DNA of 64,000 bases from CAVVAE01 sp963746185 (lineage in GTDB: Bacteria; Actinomycetota; Actinomycetes; Propionibacteriales; Nocardioidaceae): positions 62,001 through 126,000 of the forward strand of contig CAVVAE010000004.1 in NCBI GenBank assembly GCA_963746185.1. The letters run 5' to 3'. The position numbers and the translations under genes are program-made. This document shows positions 18,013-27,037 of this stretch, one piece after another (the stretch's first letter is position 1; every line of letters begins with the position of its first letter). The notes beneath the pieces were generated by a model. The model was not told where the DNA came from, made no database searches, and was given only the letters and a program-made list of their open reading frames with translations.

Positions 18013-20010
18013 CTAGACCCTCCTCACGACATGGAGCAGGTATTCCCGGCGGTTGAGCGGATCGTGATCAGTCCGGGGGCGGCTCGGGACGCTGCCACGG
18101 ACAGGCTGGTATCGGTCGAAAGCGGATTCCAGCACGCCCTCGCCACGAGTCAGCGCCGGCAGCTGTTGCTGCAGCGCGTGCACCCGGGCGACCGGGATCT
18201 CGCCCTCGAGCGTGGCGGACCAGCCGTGCAACGTCTGGCTCCGCGGGACGGCGTACAGCTGTGCCAGCACGGGCATCATCGCACCGACGGTGTCTGCCGG
18301 AACGTCGAGCTCGAAGCGGTGGATCGGCTCGAACACTTCCGTGCCTGCCTGCTTCAGCGCGCTCATGAGCACCAGCGGAGTCAGCTCGCGAAAGTCCCCA
18401 GCAGTGCTCGACATGCCCTTGTCGAAGACCGCATGTGAGTGGCTCTGGCGCGCCGCGTAGGCGGAGTACGTCAACGTCACCGAGCAGTCGGTGACCTGCC
18501 AGCCATGGATCCCCTGCTGCAGCGTCACAGCCACGGTCTCCTCGATGGCCTTGAAGAACGCCGGTGGGAGCGACCCGAGCTCGATCTCGTACTGGAACTC
18601 CACGCCGGAGTCGACGGGAGCAGGATCGACACGCAGCCCAACTCCGGCCAGGAACGGGTGGTTCGACGAGCGCCCGCCGGGGAGCGTCTCGACAGCGGTG
18701 CCCGTGCCGATAGGCCTCTCGATGCAGATCGTCGTCGTCTCGCGGAAGTCGACCTCGATGCCGTAGTCCTCGGACAACGTGGACTCGATGACCTCTTTCT
18801 GCACCTCGCCGTACAGCGACGCCGAGATTTCCTGTCGCAGGTCATCCTGGCGGAGGTTGATGAGTGGGTCTTGCTCTGCGAGTTGGCTCAGCGCAGCATG
18901 CAGCGCACCCCGGTCAGCCGGACAACGTGGAAGGACGACCGTCTCCAAGGTCGGCGGGGCGAACTGATGCTGTTCTGAGTGCGCCGCCCGAGGCCGCCCC
19001 AGCGTGTCACCGATCTGGATGTCGGCAAGGCCCCAGAGCTGGGCAATCTCACCGGCGACGACGGACTGCCGCTGTACGGCCGATCCCCGCTCGAACACCT
19101 TGATCGCGGTGACCTTTCCCTCACGATCAGAGCGGAACCGCACCTGATCGCGCACACTCACGGTCCCCGAGAACATCCGGACGTACGCGATCTTCTCCCC
19201 GGCCCGGCCTCGTTCGACCTTGAACACGCTGCCGGTAGCCTCACCCTCGATGTCGTCTGAGTTCGCCGGCAGCAGCTCCGTGATGCCGGCGATCAGCGCA
19301 TCTGCACCGGCACCGGTGATGGCCGAGCCGAAGAACACCGGATGTACGAGGGACTGGGCTGTCTGCGCCGCTAGCTCGTCACGGAACTGGCCGTACGAGA
19401 CGGACCCGGCGTCGTCGACGTACGCCGCCAAGAACTCGTCGTTGTGGTCTGCAAGGACATCGGCGAGCCCAGCCGCGATGGGTACGGTGCCAGGACCGTA
19501 CAGCGTGAAGCCGGCACTGCTGCTGCCAAGCTCGTGCACCGACCCCATCGGAATGATCGCCGGGGTCAGCCGCTCGGAAATGCTCTGCAGAACGCGCTGA
19601 TCGTCTGCGCCGCCACGGTCGATCTTGTTCACGAAGATCAGCGTGGGGATGTGGAGACGTTGGAGTGTGCGCATCAGCACCCGAGTTTGTGACTGCACAC
19701 CTTCGACGGCCGAAATGACCAGCACAGCACCGTCGAGCACGCTCAAGACCCGCTCCACCTCCGCGATGAAGTCCGGGTGACCAGGCGTGTCGATCAGGTT
19801 GACTGTGGTGCCACCGACGTCAAAGGAGACGACGGCAGATTTGATGGTGATGCCACGGCGTCGTTCGAGTGGCAGCGAGTCGGTCTGAGTGCTGCCTTGA
19901 TCGACGCTGCCGATCTCGTCAATGACCCCGACGGCGTACAGCAGCCGCTCGGTCAGGGTCGTCTTACCGGCGTCTACATGCGCCAGGATTCCTAAGTTCA
20001 ACGTGCTCAT
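18013..20010 (-). CDS. OtrA/Tet(M)-type ribosomal protection GTPase
   Basis: A 665-residue EF-G-like GTPase of the tetracycline-resistance ribosomal-protection family. G1 is AHVDAGKTTLTERLL, G2 is RRRGITIKSAVV, G3 is DTPGHPDF and G4 is NKIDRGGAD. The C-terminal half carries the family domain IV/V arrangement (VFDKGMSSTAGDFRELTPLV). Length and sequence fit OtrA/Tet(W)-like proteins of actinobacteria, which displace tetracycline from the 30S A-site. It is not on a visible mobile element and its codon use matches the chromosome, so it is probably an old chromosomal gene. Resistance is not proven by sequence. Confidence 0.9.
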   Translation of the reverse strand: MSTLNLGILAHVDAGKTTLTERLLYAVGVIDEIGSVDQGSTQTDSLPLERRRGITIKSAVVSFDVGGTTVNLIDTPGHPDFIAEVERVLSVLDGAVLVISAVEGVQSQTRVLMRTLQRLHIPTLIFVNKIDRGGADDQRVLQSISERLTPAIIPMGSVHELGSSSAGFTLYGPGTVPIAAGLADVLADHNDEFLAAYVDDAGSVSYGQFRDELAAQTAQSLVHPVFFGSAITGAGADALIAGITELLPANSDDIEGEATGSVFKVERGRAGEKIAYVRMFSGTVSVRDQVRFRSDREGKVTAIKVFERGSAVQRQSVVAGEIAQLWGLADIQIGDTLGRPRAAHSEQHQFAPPTLETVVLPRCPADRGALHAALSQLAEQDPLINLRQDDLRQEISASLYGEVQKEVIESTLSEDYGIEVDFRETTTICIERPIGTGTAVETLPGGRSSNHPFLAGVGLRVDPAPVDSGVEFQYEIELGSLPPAFFKAIEETVAVTLQQGIHGWQVTDCSVTLTYSAYAARQSHSHAVFDKGMSSTAGDFRELTPLVLMSALKQAGTEVFEPIHRFELDVPADTVGAMMPVLAQLYAVPRSQTLHGWSATLEGEIPVARVHALQQQLPALTRGEGVLESAFDRYQPVRGSVPSRPRTDHDPLNRREYLLHVVRRV

Positions 20011-20186
20011 GAAGCGTTATGTCCTCGAGGTAGGTCCAAATTTCCTTCTGGGTGGACATAGCCGCTCGGCGCATCGTTGACTCCTTTCGATCGACTGACT
20101 GCGCTAGTGCAGCAGATGAAGCACGGCAGGACAACCGATTTTGATGGCAGGTCAGGCGACGAGGTGCGGGTGTTAGCGTCGTCGCC

Positions 20187-20942
20187 GTGGATGAGGAAGC
20201 CAGGCGCAGCCACGGTGGGGCCTTCGATCGTGCGGCCGAGATCTATGCGGCCTCCAGACCCAGCTATCCACGCGAAGCAGCGGAGTGGGCCCTCGGGTCG
20301 ACGTCGCGTCGCGTGCTTGATCTCGGCGCAGGCACCGGAGCACTCACCACCGTGCTGGTCGAGCTCGGCCATGAGGTCGTCGCCGCAGATCCCAGCGAGG
20401 CGATGCTTCGTGAGCTCAAGGCGGAGGCGGTCTGTGGTTCCCGGGTCCGTGCCCGCGGCGAGGGTCTGCCTTTCGCCGATGGGTGTTTCGACGCCATCAC
20501 CGTCGCCGGCGCCTTCCACTGGATGGATCCAGTGGAAGCGCTGCCGGAACTGGCCCGCGTGCTCCGCCCGTACGGCATCGTCGGTCTGCTCTACAACACG
20601 CGTGTCGACAGCACCTCGTGCATGGCAGAGCTGACCTCCCTGCTCGAATCCGCGCAGCCGCCGAACATGGTCGGTCGTTGGGGTTCGCGGAACGTGGGCG
20701 ACTTCGACGGATCGGAACTCTTCACTCCGCGCGACTACCGCGAGATTCGATGGGCGCAGCCGTTGGACAGGGCACACTTCGTCGGGCTCGCCGCGTCACG
20801 CTCCTACGTCATCAACCTCGACGACGTACGCCGGACCGACCTGCTCCAGGCGGTCTCCGACCTCTTCGACCGGCACGCCAACGGCACCGCCACGCTCGAC
20901 GTGCCGTATCGCACCCAGGTCTGGAAAGCGCGACGGCTCTGA
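20187..20942 (+). CDS. Class I SAM-dependent methyltransferase
   Basis: A 251-residue Rossmann methyltransferase with motif I VLDLGAGTGALTTVL, acidic motif II EVVAADPSEAMLRE, and motif IV FDAITVAGAFHWMDP, the FHW pattern of the UbiE/type-11 group. The GTG start at 20187 gives MDEEARRSHGGAFDRAAEIYAASRPSYP, the usual N-terminus of this group. The substrate is unknown. It is divergent from the tetracycline-protection-like gene and is followed 54 nt later by two kinase-fold genes. Confidence 0.9.
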   Translation: MDEEARRSHGGAFDRAAEIYAASRPSYPREAAEWALGSTSRRVLDLGAGTGALTTVLVELGHEVVAADPSEAMLRELKAEAVCGSRVRARGEGLPFADGCFDAITVAGAFHWMDPVEALPELARVLRPYGIVGLLYNTRVDSTSCMAELTSLLESAQPPNMVGRWGSRNVGDFDGSELFTPRDYREIRWAQPLDRAHFVGLAASRSYVINLDDVRRTDLLQAVSDLFDRHANGTATLDVPYRTQVWKARRL

Positions 20943-20996
20943 GTCCGGAGAAATCCTGATGCGTCTCGACTCGGCCCACTGACACAATCACTGCGC

Positions 20997-22073
20997 ATGA
21001 ACGCACCCGCCGATGCCGACGACTGGACGTTCGATCACGTCATCCTGAGCGACGGCAAAGTGCTTCCCGTCCGCGCCACAGCCCGTCGTCCGACCTGGGA
21101 CTCCTTGCCGAGTGAGGTGCGAGCGGAGGTCGAGTCGGCAGCTGGAAGTCGCGTCGTGTCTGCATGGTCGGCGGGTACCGGCTTCACCCCGGGCTTCGCT
21201 TCGCGGCTCGAGCTCGTGGCCGGTCAGAGCGTCTTCGTGAAGGCGGCGTCTTCCGCTGATGACACCTTGCACGGCTGGGCGTTGAGTGATGCCTACCGTG
21301 AAGAGGCCCGCAAGCTCGCCTTGCTTCCGGCTGACATCGGCTCCCCGCCACTGCTGTGGACCCGCAGTCTTGACGTCGCCGGTGACAGCTGGATCGTTCT
21401 GGGATTTGAGTATGTCGACGCGCAGCCACCGCGGCGCCCTTGGCAACCCGACCAGCTCAAGCTCGTCCTCGACCGATTCACCAGCCTCGCTCCGTCTCTC
21501 GCCCAAGGGCCACCTGAGCTCGAGCTCGAGGACATCGCCGACCACCTAATCGGCCATCTCGACCACCGACTAGACCGCATCAGGGCCAACGACGGAGACA
21601 GCTCATGGCTGCGTACGGTCGAGGAACTGTGCCGTCAGGCACCCGACTACCTCCGCGGCGCGAGCGTAGTCCACATGGATCTCCGCGACGACAACGTGCT
21701 GATCGGGAGGGACGGCAGCGTGTGGTTCGTCGATTGGAACTGGCCGGTGCTCGGGGCAGCGTGGATCGACCCGATCTGCATGCTGCTGTCTGCTCGAGGT
21801 GACGGGCTGGATGTCGAGCCGTTGATCGCCGAGCACCCACTGACCCGCGACGTCGAGCCCGCCGCGATCGACTGCCTGTTGGCTGTGCTGCTGTCGTTCT
21901 GGGCGATCGTGAAGACCGATGAGGTGCCGGCAGGCTCTCCACACCTGCGCGACCACCAGTCGTGGTACGCCGAGGTGACCCAGGGTTGGCTCGAGGAACG
22001 CCTCACCGCTTCGCGCGTTTCCCGACCCGCTGCGTCTGCGCCGTCACGCTCTCGGGGCGCTGAGAGCACATGA
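20997..22073 (+). CDS. Aminoglycoside phosphotransferase-family protein (kinase fold), copy 1
   Basis: A 358-residue APH-family kinase-like protein. The catalytic loop is VVHMDLRDDNVLIG and the metal motif VWFVDWNWPVLG, with a lysine in SVFVKAASS at the ATP site. All key residues (His-Asp in the loop, following Asn, then Asp of VDW) are present, so it is probably active on an unidentified small molecule. The stop overlaps the next gene's ATG by four bases (ATGA). The C-terminal 20 residues (SRPAASAPSRSRGAEST) are low-complexity. Confidence 0.85.
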   Translation: MNAPADADDWTFDHVILSDGKVLPVRATARRPTWDSLPSEVRAEVESAAGSRVVSAWSAGTGFTPGFASRLELVAGQSVFVKAASSADDTLHGWALSDAYREEARKLALLPADIGSPPLLWTRSLDVAGDSWIVLGFEYVDAQPPRRPWQPDQLKLVLDRFTSLAPSLAQGPPELELEDIADHLIGHLDHRLDRIRANDGDSSWLRTVEELCRQAPDYLRGASVVHMDLRDDNVLIGRDGSVWFVDWNWPVLGAAWIDPICMLLSARGDGLDVEPLIAEHPLTRDVEPAAIDCLLAVLLSFWAIVKTDEVPAGSPHLRDHQSWYAEVTQGWLEERLTASRVSRPAASAPSRSRGAEST

Positions 22074-23008
22074 GCAACAAGCGAATGGCGGGTGTCCGGG
22101 TTGACTACGGAGTCATGCCGCCGCATGTGCGTGACTGGGTCGAGCGGGAGCTCGGCGCGCCGGTCGTCGAGGTCAAGCCACGCACCGGTGGCATGTCGCC
22201 TGCCGTCGCCGCCAGTCTTGTGGCCGCGAACGGACAGCGGTGCTTCCTCAAGGCGGTGAGCCCAGGCATCAACCCCGACACCCCGGGCCACTTCCGACAT
22301 GAGATCACCGTGCTCGCGCAACTGCCACCCGCGCCCTACCGGGCCGGGCTCCAGGCGACGTACGACGACGGCGACTGGGTAGGGATCCTGCTCGACGATG
22401 TCGACGGCCACCACCCCGACTGGGAAAACGAAGCAGAGGTCGAGGCCGTTCTTGAGGCCGTCCAACGGCAAGCCAAGGAGTTGACGCCTTGTCCGCCGGG
22501 GATCGACCTACCGCCCGTCAGTGCCGCGATGAACCGCCACCTCGAGACGATGCTGAGTCCGACGGAGGAGCAGCTTGGCGCCCTGCCCGACTGGGCGCGT
22601 CAGCGATTCGACGAGCTGAAGACGCTGATCATTCACGGGCGAGACACGATCGATGGCGACACGTTGTGCCACTGGGATGTCCGACACGACAACGTGCTGA
22701 TCCGAACATCTGACGGTCAGCCCGTGCTCGTCGACTGGGGAATGTGCCGACGCGGACCGTGGTGGGGAGATGCCATGGTCTTCGCCCTCGAATGGGCGGA
22801 ACTGCCGTTCTTCGACTCCGTGCTCAGAAGGACTGGCCTGTCAGCTGACGAAGAGGCAACGGCGACCGGCTTCCTCGCAGCGTTGGGCTGCTACCTGACG
22901 ATGGCATCCACGTTCGAAGCTCCCCCGGGTCTGCCGCAGCTGCCCGCGTTCAGACTCGAGCTTGGGCTGCGATGCCTGACCGGCGTACGACGGCGACTCG
23001 CTGGCTGA
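22070..23008 (+). CDS. Aminoglycoside phosphotransferase-family protein (kinase fold), copy 2
   Basis: A 312-residue paralogue of the preceding protein with the same catalytic pattern: RCFLKAVSP, LCHWDVRHDNVLIR and VLVDWGMCRRGPWWGD. Identity to its neighbour looks modest, so this is an old duplication or two members of one large family. The overlapping start implies coupled translation. It ends 28 bases before a tandem-repeat array, with no other terminator visible. The substrate is unknown. Confidence 0.85.
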   Translation: MSNKRMAGVRVDYGVMPPHVRDWVERELGAPVVEVKPRTGGMSPAVAASLVAANGQRCFLKAVSPGINPDTPGHFRHEITVLAQLPPAPYRAGLQATYDDGDWVGILLDDVDGHHPDWENEAEVEAVLEAVQRQAKELTPCPPGIDLPPVSAAMNRHLETMLSPTEEQLGALPDWARQRFDELKTLIIHGRDTIDGDTLCHWDVRHDNVLIRTSDGQPVLVDWGMCRRGPWWGDAMVFALEWAELPFFDSVLRRTGLSADEEATATGFLAALGCYLTMASTFEAPPGLPQLPAFRLELGLRCLTGVRRRLAG

Positions 23009-23035
23009 GAGGGTCTCGGCGGATCTGCGGGCCTT

Positions 23036-23262
23036 CGGCGGTCGAGCCTGTCGAGACCCCACCTCGGCGGTCGAGCCTGTCGAGACCCCACCTCGGCGGT
23101 CGAGCCTGTCGAGCCCCACCTCGGCGGTCGAGCTTGTCGAGACCCCACCTCGGCGGTCGAGCCTGTCGAGACCCCACCTCGGCGGTCGAGCCTGTCGAGA
23201 CCCCACCTCGGCGGTCGAGCCTGTCGAGACCCCACCTCGGCGGTCGAGCCTGTCGAGACCCC
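23036..23262. repeat. Tandem array, eight 29-nt units (GTCGAGCCTGTCGAGACC core)
   Basis: Eight head-to-tail copies start at 23036, 23065, 23094 (28 nt), 23122, 23151, 23180, 23209 and 23238. Each holds GGTCGAGCCTGTCGAGACC followed by CCACCTCGGC. Copies are almost identical: one has AGCTTGTCG and one lacks one base. The core resembles a dispersed intergenic repeat I recall as common in Nocardioidaceae and relatives. Translated in any frame it gives only repetitive arginine-rich nonsense. Confidence 0.97.
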
Positions 23263-23279
23263 TCAGTGATTTCGACAGG

Positions 23280-23374
23280 CTCAATCAGCGGGTCTCGGCT
23301 CAATCAGCGGGTCTCGGCTCAATCAGCGGGTCTCGGCTCAATCAGCGGGTCTCGGCTCAATCAGCGGGTCTCGG
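23280..23374. repeat. Second tandem array, five 19-nt units (CTCAATCAGCGGGTCTCGG)
   Basis: Five identical direct copies start at 23280, 23299, 23318, 23337 and 23356. They are joined to the first array by CAGTGATTTCGACAGG. The last copy abuts the stop codon of the carboxylate-amine ligase. Together with the first array this fills the 366-nt gap between 23009 and 23374; no gene is seen in it. Confidence 0.97.
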
Positions 23375-24514
23375 TCAGGTGGACTGCCACGATGCCGTGA
23401 AGCGGTCACGAAGATCGGCCACCACAGCCTCGAGGTCTCCCTTCGCTTCGGCCACCGCGCGCTGTCTGGCTGCCCCAGAGCCGCGAGCCATCAGGCGCTC
23501 GAAGCCGTCCCGGACCAGGTCGGTGTCACCGGCGGCGTCCAACGCCGCCTCGCTGAACGCGATCGTCCGCTCGACCACGGCGCGGGCCTGGCCCAGTTTG
23601 CCCGTCGTCGGGTCAACGAGCTGTTCCGACAACCCGTAGCGAGATGCCCGCCAGTGGGCCGCCTTGAGGAGGTCGGTGCGCGCAGGAGCTCGGCCCTCGG
23701 CGTGACTCGGGTCGGCTGTCGTCTCGACGAGGGCACGAGTCAGGGCCGCGATGAGGGCGATGTCGTCGAGCTCGGTCGTCACGTCGAAGACTCGGATCTC
23801 GACGGTCGGATAGGTCTCTGACAGCCGCGCGTCGAAGTAGAGCATCCCGCGATCCAGCGCGGCTCTGGTGGCGACAAACGCCTCCGTAGCCGCGCGATAG
23901 CCCGAGATGTCGCCAAACGGGTCGGCCGGGCCGGCGCTCGGCCAGCGCCCCCAGACCTGGGTCCTCCAGCTGGCGTATCCGGTGTCCTCACCACGCCAGA
24001 ACGGGGAGTTCACGCTCAACGCGCGCAGGACCGGAAGCCACGGCCGCAGCCCGTCCACCACGGCAACCGCTTCGTCGTCGCTGTTGACGTCGACGTGCAC
24101 ATGCATCCCGCACACCGAACCCTGTCGGCTGATCGCCCCGAACTCGTCGACGATGTGCCGGTAGCGCGGTTTGGGCGTCACATGCTCTGCTTCGCCGCCC
24201 AAGACCGGCGTTCCCACTGCCACCAGCGCGGCGTCGGCCGACTCCGCCGACTCGGCGGCGCTCTCACGGCAGCGGCGTAGGTCGCTGACCAGTTCTGACA
24301 CGGATACCAACGGCGTCGTACCGGTCTCGATCTGCTGGAGGAACAGCTCTTGTTCGAGACCTGACTCGGCGCCGAACTCGTCGCTGTCGTGTGCGGCTGC
24401 GCCCACCTGTTCGCGGTGCGCCGCGAGCGCTCGATGCGACACCGCCCGCACCTCCCCCGAGTCGGGATCGACGAGCACCAGCTCTTCCTCGATACCGATC
24501 TTGCGTTCTGCCAT
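23375..24514 (-). CDS. Carboxylate-amine ligase (glutamate-cysteine ligase family 2, YbdK-like)
   Basis: A 379-residue GCS2-family ATP-dependent ligase that joins a carboxylate to an amine; in some members this is glutamate plus cysteine. Markers are KIGIEEELVLVDPDSGEVR at the start, ELFLQQIETGTTPLVSVSEL, GMHVHVDVNSDDEAV, and SLSETYPTVEIRVFDVTT-like residues near the end. The ATG at 24514 is chosen; the open frame extends 68 codons upstream, but that extension runs through an intergenic repeat. Actinobacteria use mycothiol, so glutathione synthesis is not implied. Confidence 0.9.
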   Translation of the reverse strand: MAERKIGIEEELVLVDPDSGEVRAVSHRALAAHREQVGAAAHDSDEFGAESGLEQELFLQQIETGTTPLVSVSELVSDLRRCRESAAESAESADAALVAVGTPVLGGEAEHVTPKPRYRHIVDEFGAISRQGSVCGMHVHVDVNSDDEAVAVVDGLRPWLPVLRALSVNSPFWRGEDTGYASWRTQVWGRWPSAGPADPFGDISGYRAATEAFVATRAALDRGMLYFDARLSETYPTVEIRVFDVTTELDDIALIAALTRALVETTADPSHAEGRAPARTDLLKAAHWRASRYGLSEQLVDPTTGKLGQARAVVERTIAFSEAALDAAGDTDLVRDGFERLMARGSGAARQRAVAEAKGDLEAVVADLRDRFTASWQST

Positions 24515-24575
24515 CGAGGCAGTCTGCCTCACCGACAGCGCAAGCGCTGAACGAGCGAGGTCCGGCCGAGCCCCG

Positions 24576-24604
24576 GGGATTTCGACAGGCTCAGTCAGCG
24601 GGTC
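24576..24604. repeat. Solo copy of the TTTCGACAGGCTCAGTCAGCGG repeat family
   Basis: The stretch GATTTCGACAGGCTCAGTCA followed by GCGGGTC matches the junction between the two tandem arrays at about 23266-23295. It lies in the gap between the divergent ligase and DUF72 genes. It appears to be a dispersed member of the same family. Confidence 0.8.
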
Positions 24605-24639
24605 ATTCGGCAGCCCTCTCCTGCGACTAGCCTCGAATC

Positions 24640-25479
24640 GTGACGGAAGCACGAGTCGGCATCTCGGGTTGGGTCTACCCGGCTTGGCGCGGCACGTTCT
24701 ATCCGCAGGGACTCTCACACAAGCGTGAGTTGGAGTATGCCTCGCGACAGCTCTCGTCGATCGAGATCAACGGCTCCTTCTACGCACTGCAAAGGCCGAC
24801 GAGCTTCCAGCGCTGGTACGCCGAGACACCCGACGACTTCCTCTTCTCCGTCAAGGGGCCGCGCTTCATCACGCACATGAAGAAGCTGGCCGACTCGGAA
24901 GTGCCGCTGGCCAACTTCTTCGCGTCAGGGTTGCTGGCGCTCGATGACAAGCTCGGTCCGCTGCTGTGGCAGTTGCCGCCGATGCTCGGTTTCGACGAGC
25001 AGCGGCTGACCACGTTCTTCGAGCTGCTCCCGCGCACCACGTTCGCCGCGGCCGGGCTGGCGAAGAATCACGACGACAAGATTCCCGACGACCGTGCGCT
25101 TACCACCGCGTCCGTGGACCGACCGCTGCGTCATGCGATGGAGGTGCGTCATCCGAGTCTCGCGACCGAACGCGCGTTGGAGGTTATGCGTGCGCACGAC
25201 GTGGCCATCGTGATTGCTGACACCGCCGGCAAGTGGCCGATGGTTGCGGAGCTCACGTCCGACTTTGCCTATGTGCGTCTCCACGGCGCCGACGAGCTCT
25301 ATGTCAGCGGCTACACCGATGAGGCCCTGGACCGTTGGGCCGAGAGGGTACGCCGCTGGCTCGACTCGGGACGAGACACCTACGTCTACTTCGACAACGA
25401 CGCGAAAGTGCGTTCGCCGTACGACGCACTGGCGCTCATGAAGCGCCTCGGCATCCCTCAACCCGCCGACTTCGCTTGA
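24640..25479 (+). CDS. DUF72 domain-containing protein
   Basis: A 279-residue TIM-barrel-like DUF72 (YecE-type) protein: RVGISGWVYPAWRGTFYP at the start, SIEINGSFYALQRP, FLFSVKGPRFITH, LGPLLWQLPP, AMEVRHPSL, and a C-terminal YVYFDNDAKVRSPYDAL. All landmark blocks of the family are present. The biochemical role is unknown. The start is GTG at 24640. It is divergent from the carboxylate-amine ligase. Confidence 0.9.
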   Translation: MTEARVGISGWVYPAWRGTFYPQGLSHKRELEYASRQLSSIEINGSFYALQRPTSFQRWYAETPDDFLFSVKGPRFITHMKKLADSEVPLANFFASGLLALDDKLGPLLWQLPPMLGFDEQRLTTFFELLPRTTFAAAGLAKNHDDKIPDDRALTTASVDRPLRHAMEVRHPSLATERALEVMRAHDVAIVIADTAGKWPMVAELTSDFAYVRLHGADELYVSGYTDEALDRWAERVRRWLDSGRDTYVYFDNDAKVRSPYDALALMKRLGIPQPADFA

Positions 25480-25519
25480 GTCGCTCAGGAGCCTCCGCAC
25501 CCTCAGGTGAACATCAGTC

Positions 25520-26914
25520 TCAAATGAACTGCGGGTAGGTCGGCTCAGGCAAGGGTCCTTCGTCGGCATCCCGAGCGAGCTCGTAGCCGTGGGCGATTTC
25601 GATGAGCGTTGACTCGCTGTTCGCCGTGCCCCAGAAGCTCACGGCGACCGGCAACCCGTGCGGGAGTCCGGACGGCACGGTCAACAGCGGGTAGCCGGCC
25701 ATCGCCGCTGGCTGTGTGCAGCTGCCCGGGTGGTGCTCCTCGTTGACCAGGTCGATCGGGATGGCCGGCGAGTACGACGGCGTAACCAGCGCGTCGAGGC
25801 GGTACTCCTTGAGCACCTTGTCGATCCCCTCGTCCCGGCCGTGGCGCAAGCACGCTGCCCTGGCCCGGGAGTACTCAGGCGACGCCAGTCCAGGACTCTC
25901 CAGCGCCTGCTCGAAGAACGACTGGCCGAAGTGGAACAACTCCTCGTCGGCGTGCGCCGTGTTGAACTCGACGATGTCGGCGAGCGACTTCGGCCCGCCG
26001 TCCGGCCGGGTTGCCAGGTAGTCGCGCATGCCGGCTTCGATCTCGGCGAGCAGGACGACCAACTCGTCGTCGAAGCCGTAATCGACCATGGAGTGCAGGT
26101 CGGTGCCGTCGACGATGGTGGCCCCGGCCGCCGAGAGCAGCCCCAGCGCATGCTCGGCAGCGGCATCCGCCTGCGGACTGTAACCCCAGAAGAGCTTCCG
26201 GGGTACGCCGATGCGCTTGCCTCGGAGACCGTCCGGCATCGCGTGTGCGGCGTAGTCGCTGTCGTTGTCGGCCAGCACGGAGAGCAGCGCGGCTGTGTCG
26301 GCGACGGTCAGCGCCATCGGTCCTGGCGTGTCCTGCGAGGCCGAGATCGGCACGATCCCCGTCGCCGGAAGCAGGCCCACTGTCGGCTTGAGGCCGACGC
26401 ATCCGTTGAACGCTGCCGGGCAGGTGATCGAGCCATCGGTCTCGGTGCCGATCGCGAATGGCGCGAGCCGCGCCGCTATTGCTGCTCCGCTGCCCGCGCT
26501 CGAGCCTCCGGCGGAGCGGTTGAGTGCGTAGGGGTTGCGGGTGAGCCCGCCGTACGCGCTCCAGCCCGATGTCGAGCGCTCGTCACGGAAGTTGGCCCAC
26601 TCGCTGAGGTTGGCCTTCCCGAGCACGACCATGCCTGCGCTCTTGAGCCGCGTCACGATCGGTGCGTCGGCAGTCGCGGGCGTCTCGGCCAGCGCGAGCG
26701 AACCGGCCGTGGTGAGCAGGTCGGCGGTGTCGATGTTGTCCTTCACGAGGATCGCGCGCCCCCAGAGAGGTCCCCGGTCGGCTCCGTCGACCGCGTCGAG
26801 CGCCGTTGCCTGATCGAGCGCCGCGGGGTTGATCGTGCAGACGGCGTTGACGAGCTGATCGACGTCGTCGATGCGGGCGAGCTGGGACTCCACGTCCTCA
26901 CGTACGGAGGTCAT
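25520..26914 (-). CDS. Amidase (amidase signature family)
   Basis: A 464-residue amidase-signature hydrolase. The Ser-cis-Ser-Lys triad is visible: Lys in ILVKDNIDTADLL, the first Ser in the Gly/Ser-rich SAGGSSAGSGAAIAARLAP, and the nucleophile in TETDGSITCPAAFNGCVG. The substrate is unpredictable for this family. The start MTSVREDVE at 26914 is preferred over an upstream ATG that would add ten residues of unlikely sequence. It is divergent from rpsT and convergent with the DUF72 gene. Confidence 0.9.
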   Translation of the reverse strand: MTSVREDVESQLARIDDVDQLVNAVCTINPAALDQATALDAVDGADRGPLWGRAILVKDNIDTADLLTTAGSLALAETPATADAPIVTRLKSAGMVVLGKANLSEWANFRDERSTSGWSAYGGLTRNPYALNRSAGGSSAGSGAAIAARLAPFAIGTETDGSITCPAAFNGCVGLKPTVGLLPATGIVPISASQDTPGPMALTVADTAALLSVLADNDSDYAAHAMPDGLRGKRIGVPRKLFWGYSPQADAAAEHALGLLSAAGATIVDGTDLHSMVDYGFDDELVVLLAEIEAGMRDYLATRPDGGPKSLADIVEFNTAHADEELFHFGQSFFEQALESPGLASPEYSRARAACLRHGRDEGIDKVLKEYRLDALVTPSYSPAIPIDLVNEEHHPGSCTQPAAMAGYPLLTVPSGLPHGLPVAVSFWGTANSESTLIEIAHGYELARDADEGPLPEPTYPQFI

Positions 26915-27007
26915 GGAACCGCATCTTTGCATCCCGGGTCTCAATTCGTCCGACCCGTCGCCGGCTGGGTCAGCGGGGCATGTCTGGACGAATCAGACTC
27001 AGCAGAT

Positions 27008-27037
27008 TTGGTCGCTACAACCCGCCGCTGGTAATCT
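27008..27037 (+). promoter_or_regulatory. Candidate sigma-70 promoter of rpsT
   Basis: TTGGTC (27008-27013), an 18-base spacer, then TAATCT (27032-27037) resemble actinobacterial -35/-10 boxes. This would give a leader of about 95 nt before rpsT. It is a pattern match only. Confidence 0.35.

Noticed and set aside
22841..23303. Reading frames of 110-147 codons across the repeat array
   Set aside because: The translation is only the repeat read in different phases (GLDRLDRRGGVSTGS-like). There is no ribosome site and no plausible protein composition.
23036..23374. Possible CRISPR array
   Set aside because: The units are adjacent direct repeats with no unique spacers, and no cas gene is present. 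It is a tandem repeat of an intergenic element.
24515..24718. 68-codon N-terminal extension of the carboxylate-amine ligase
   Set aside because: It runs through the intergenic repeat at 24576-24604 and is not like the family N-terminus, which starts exactly at the downstream ATG.
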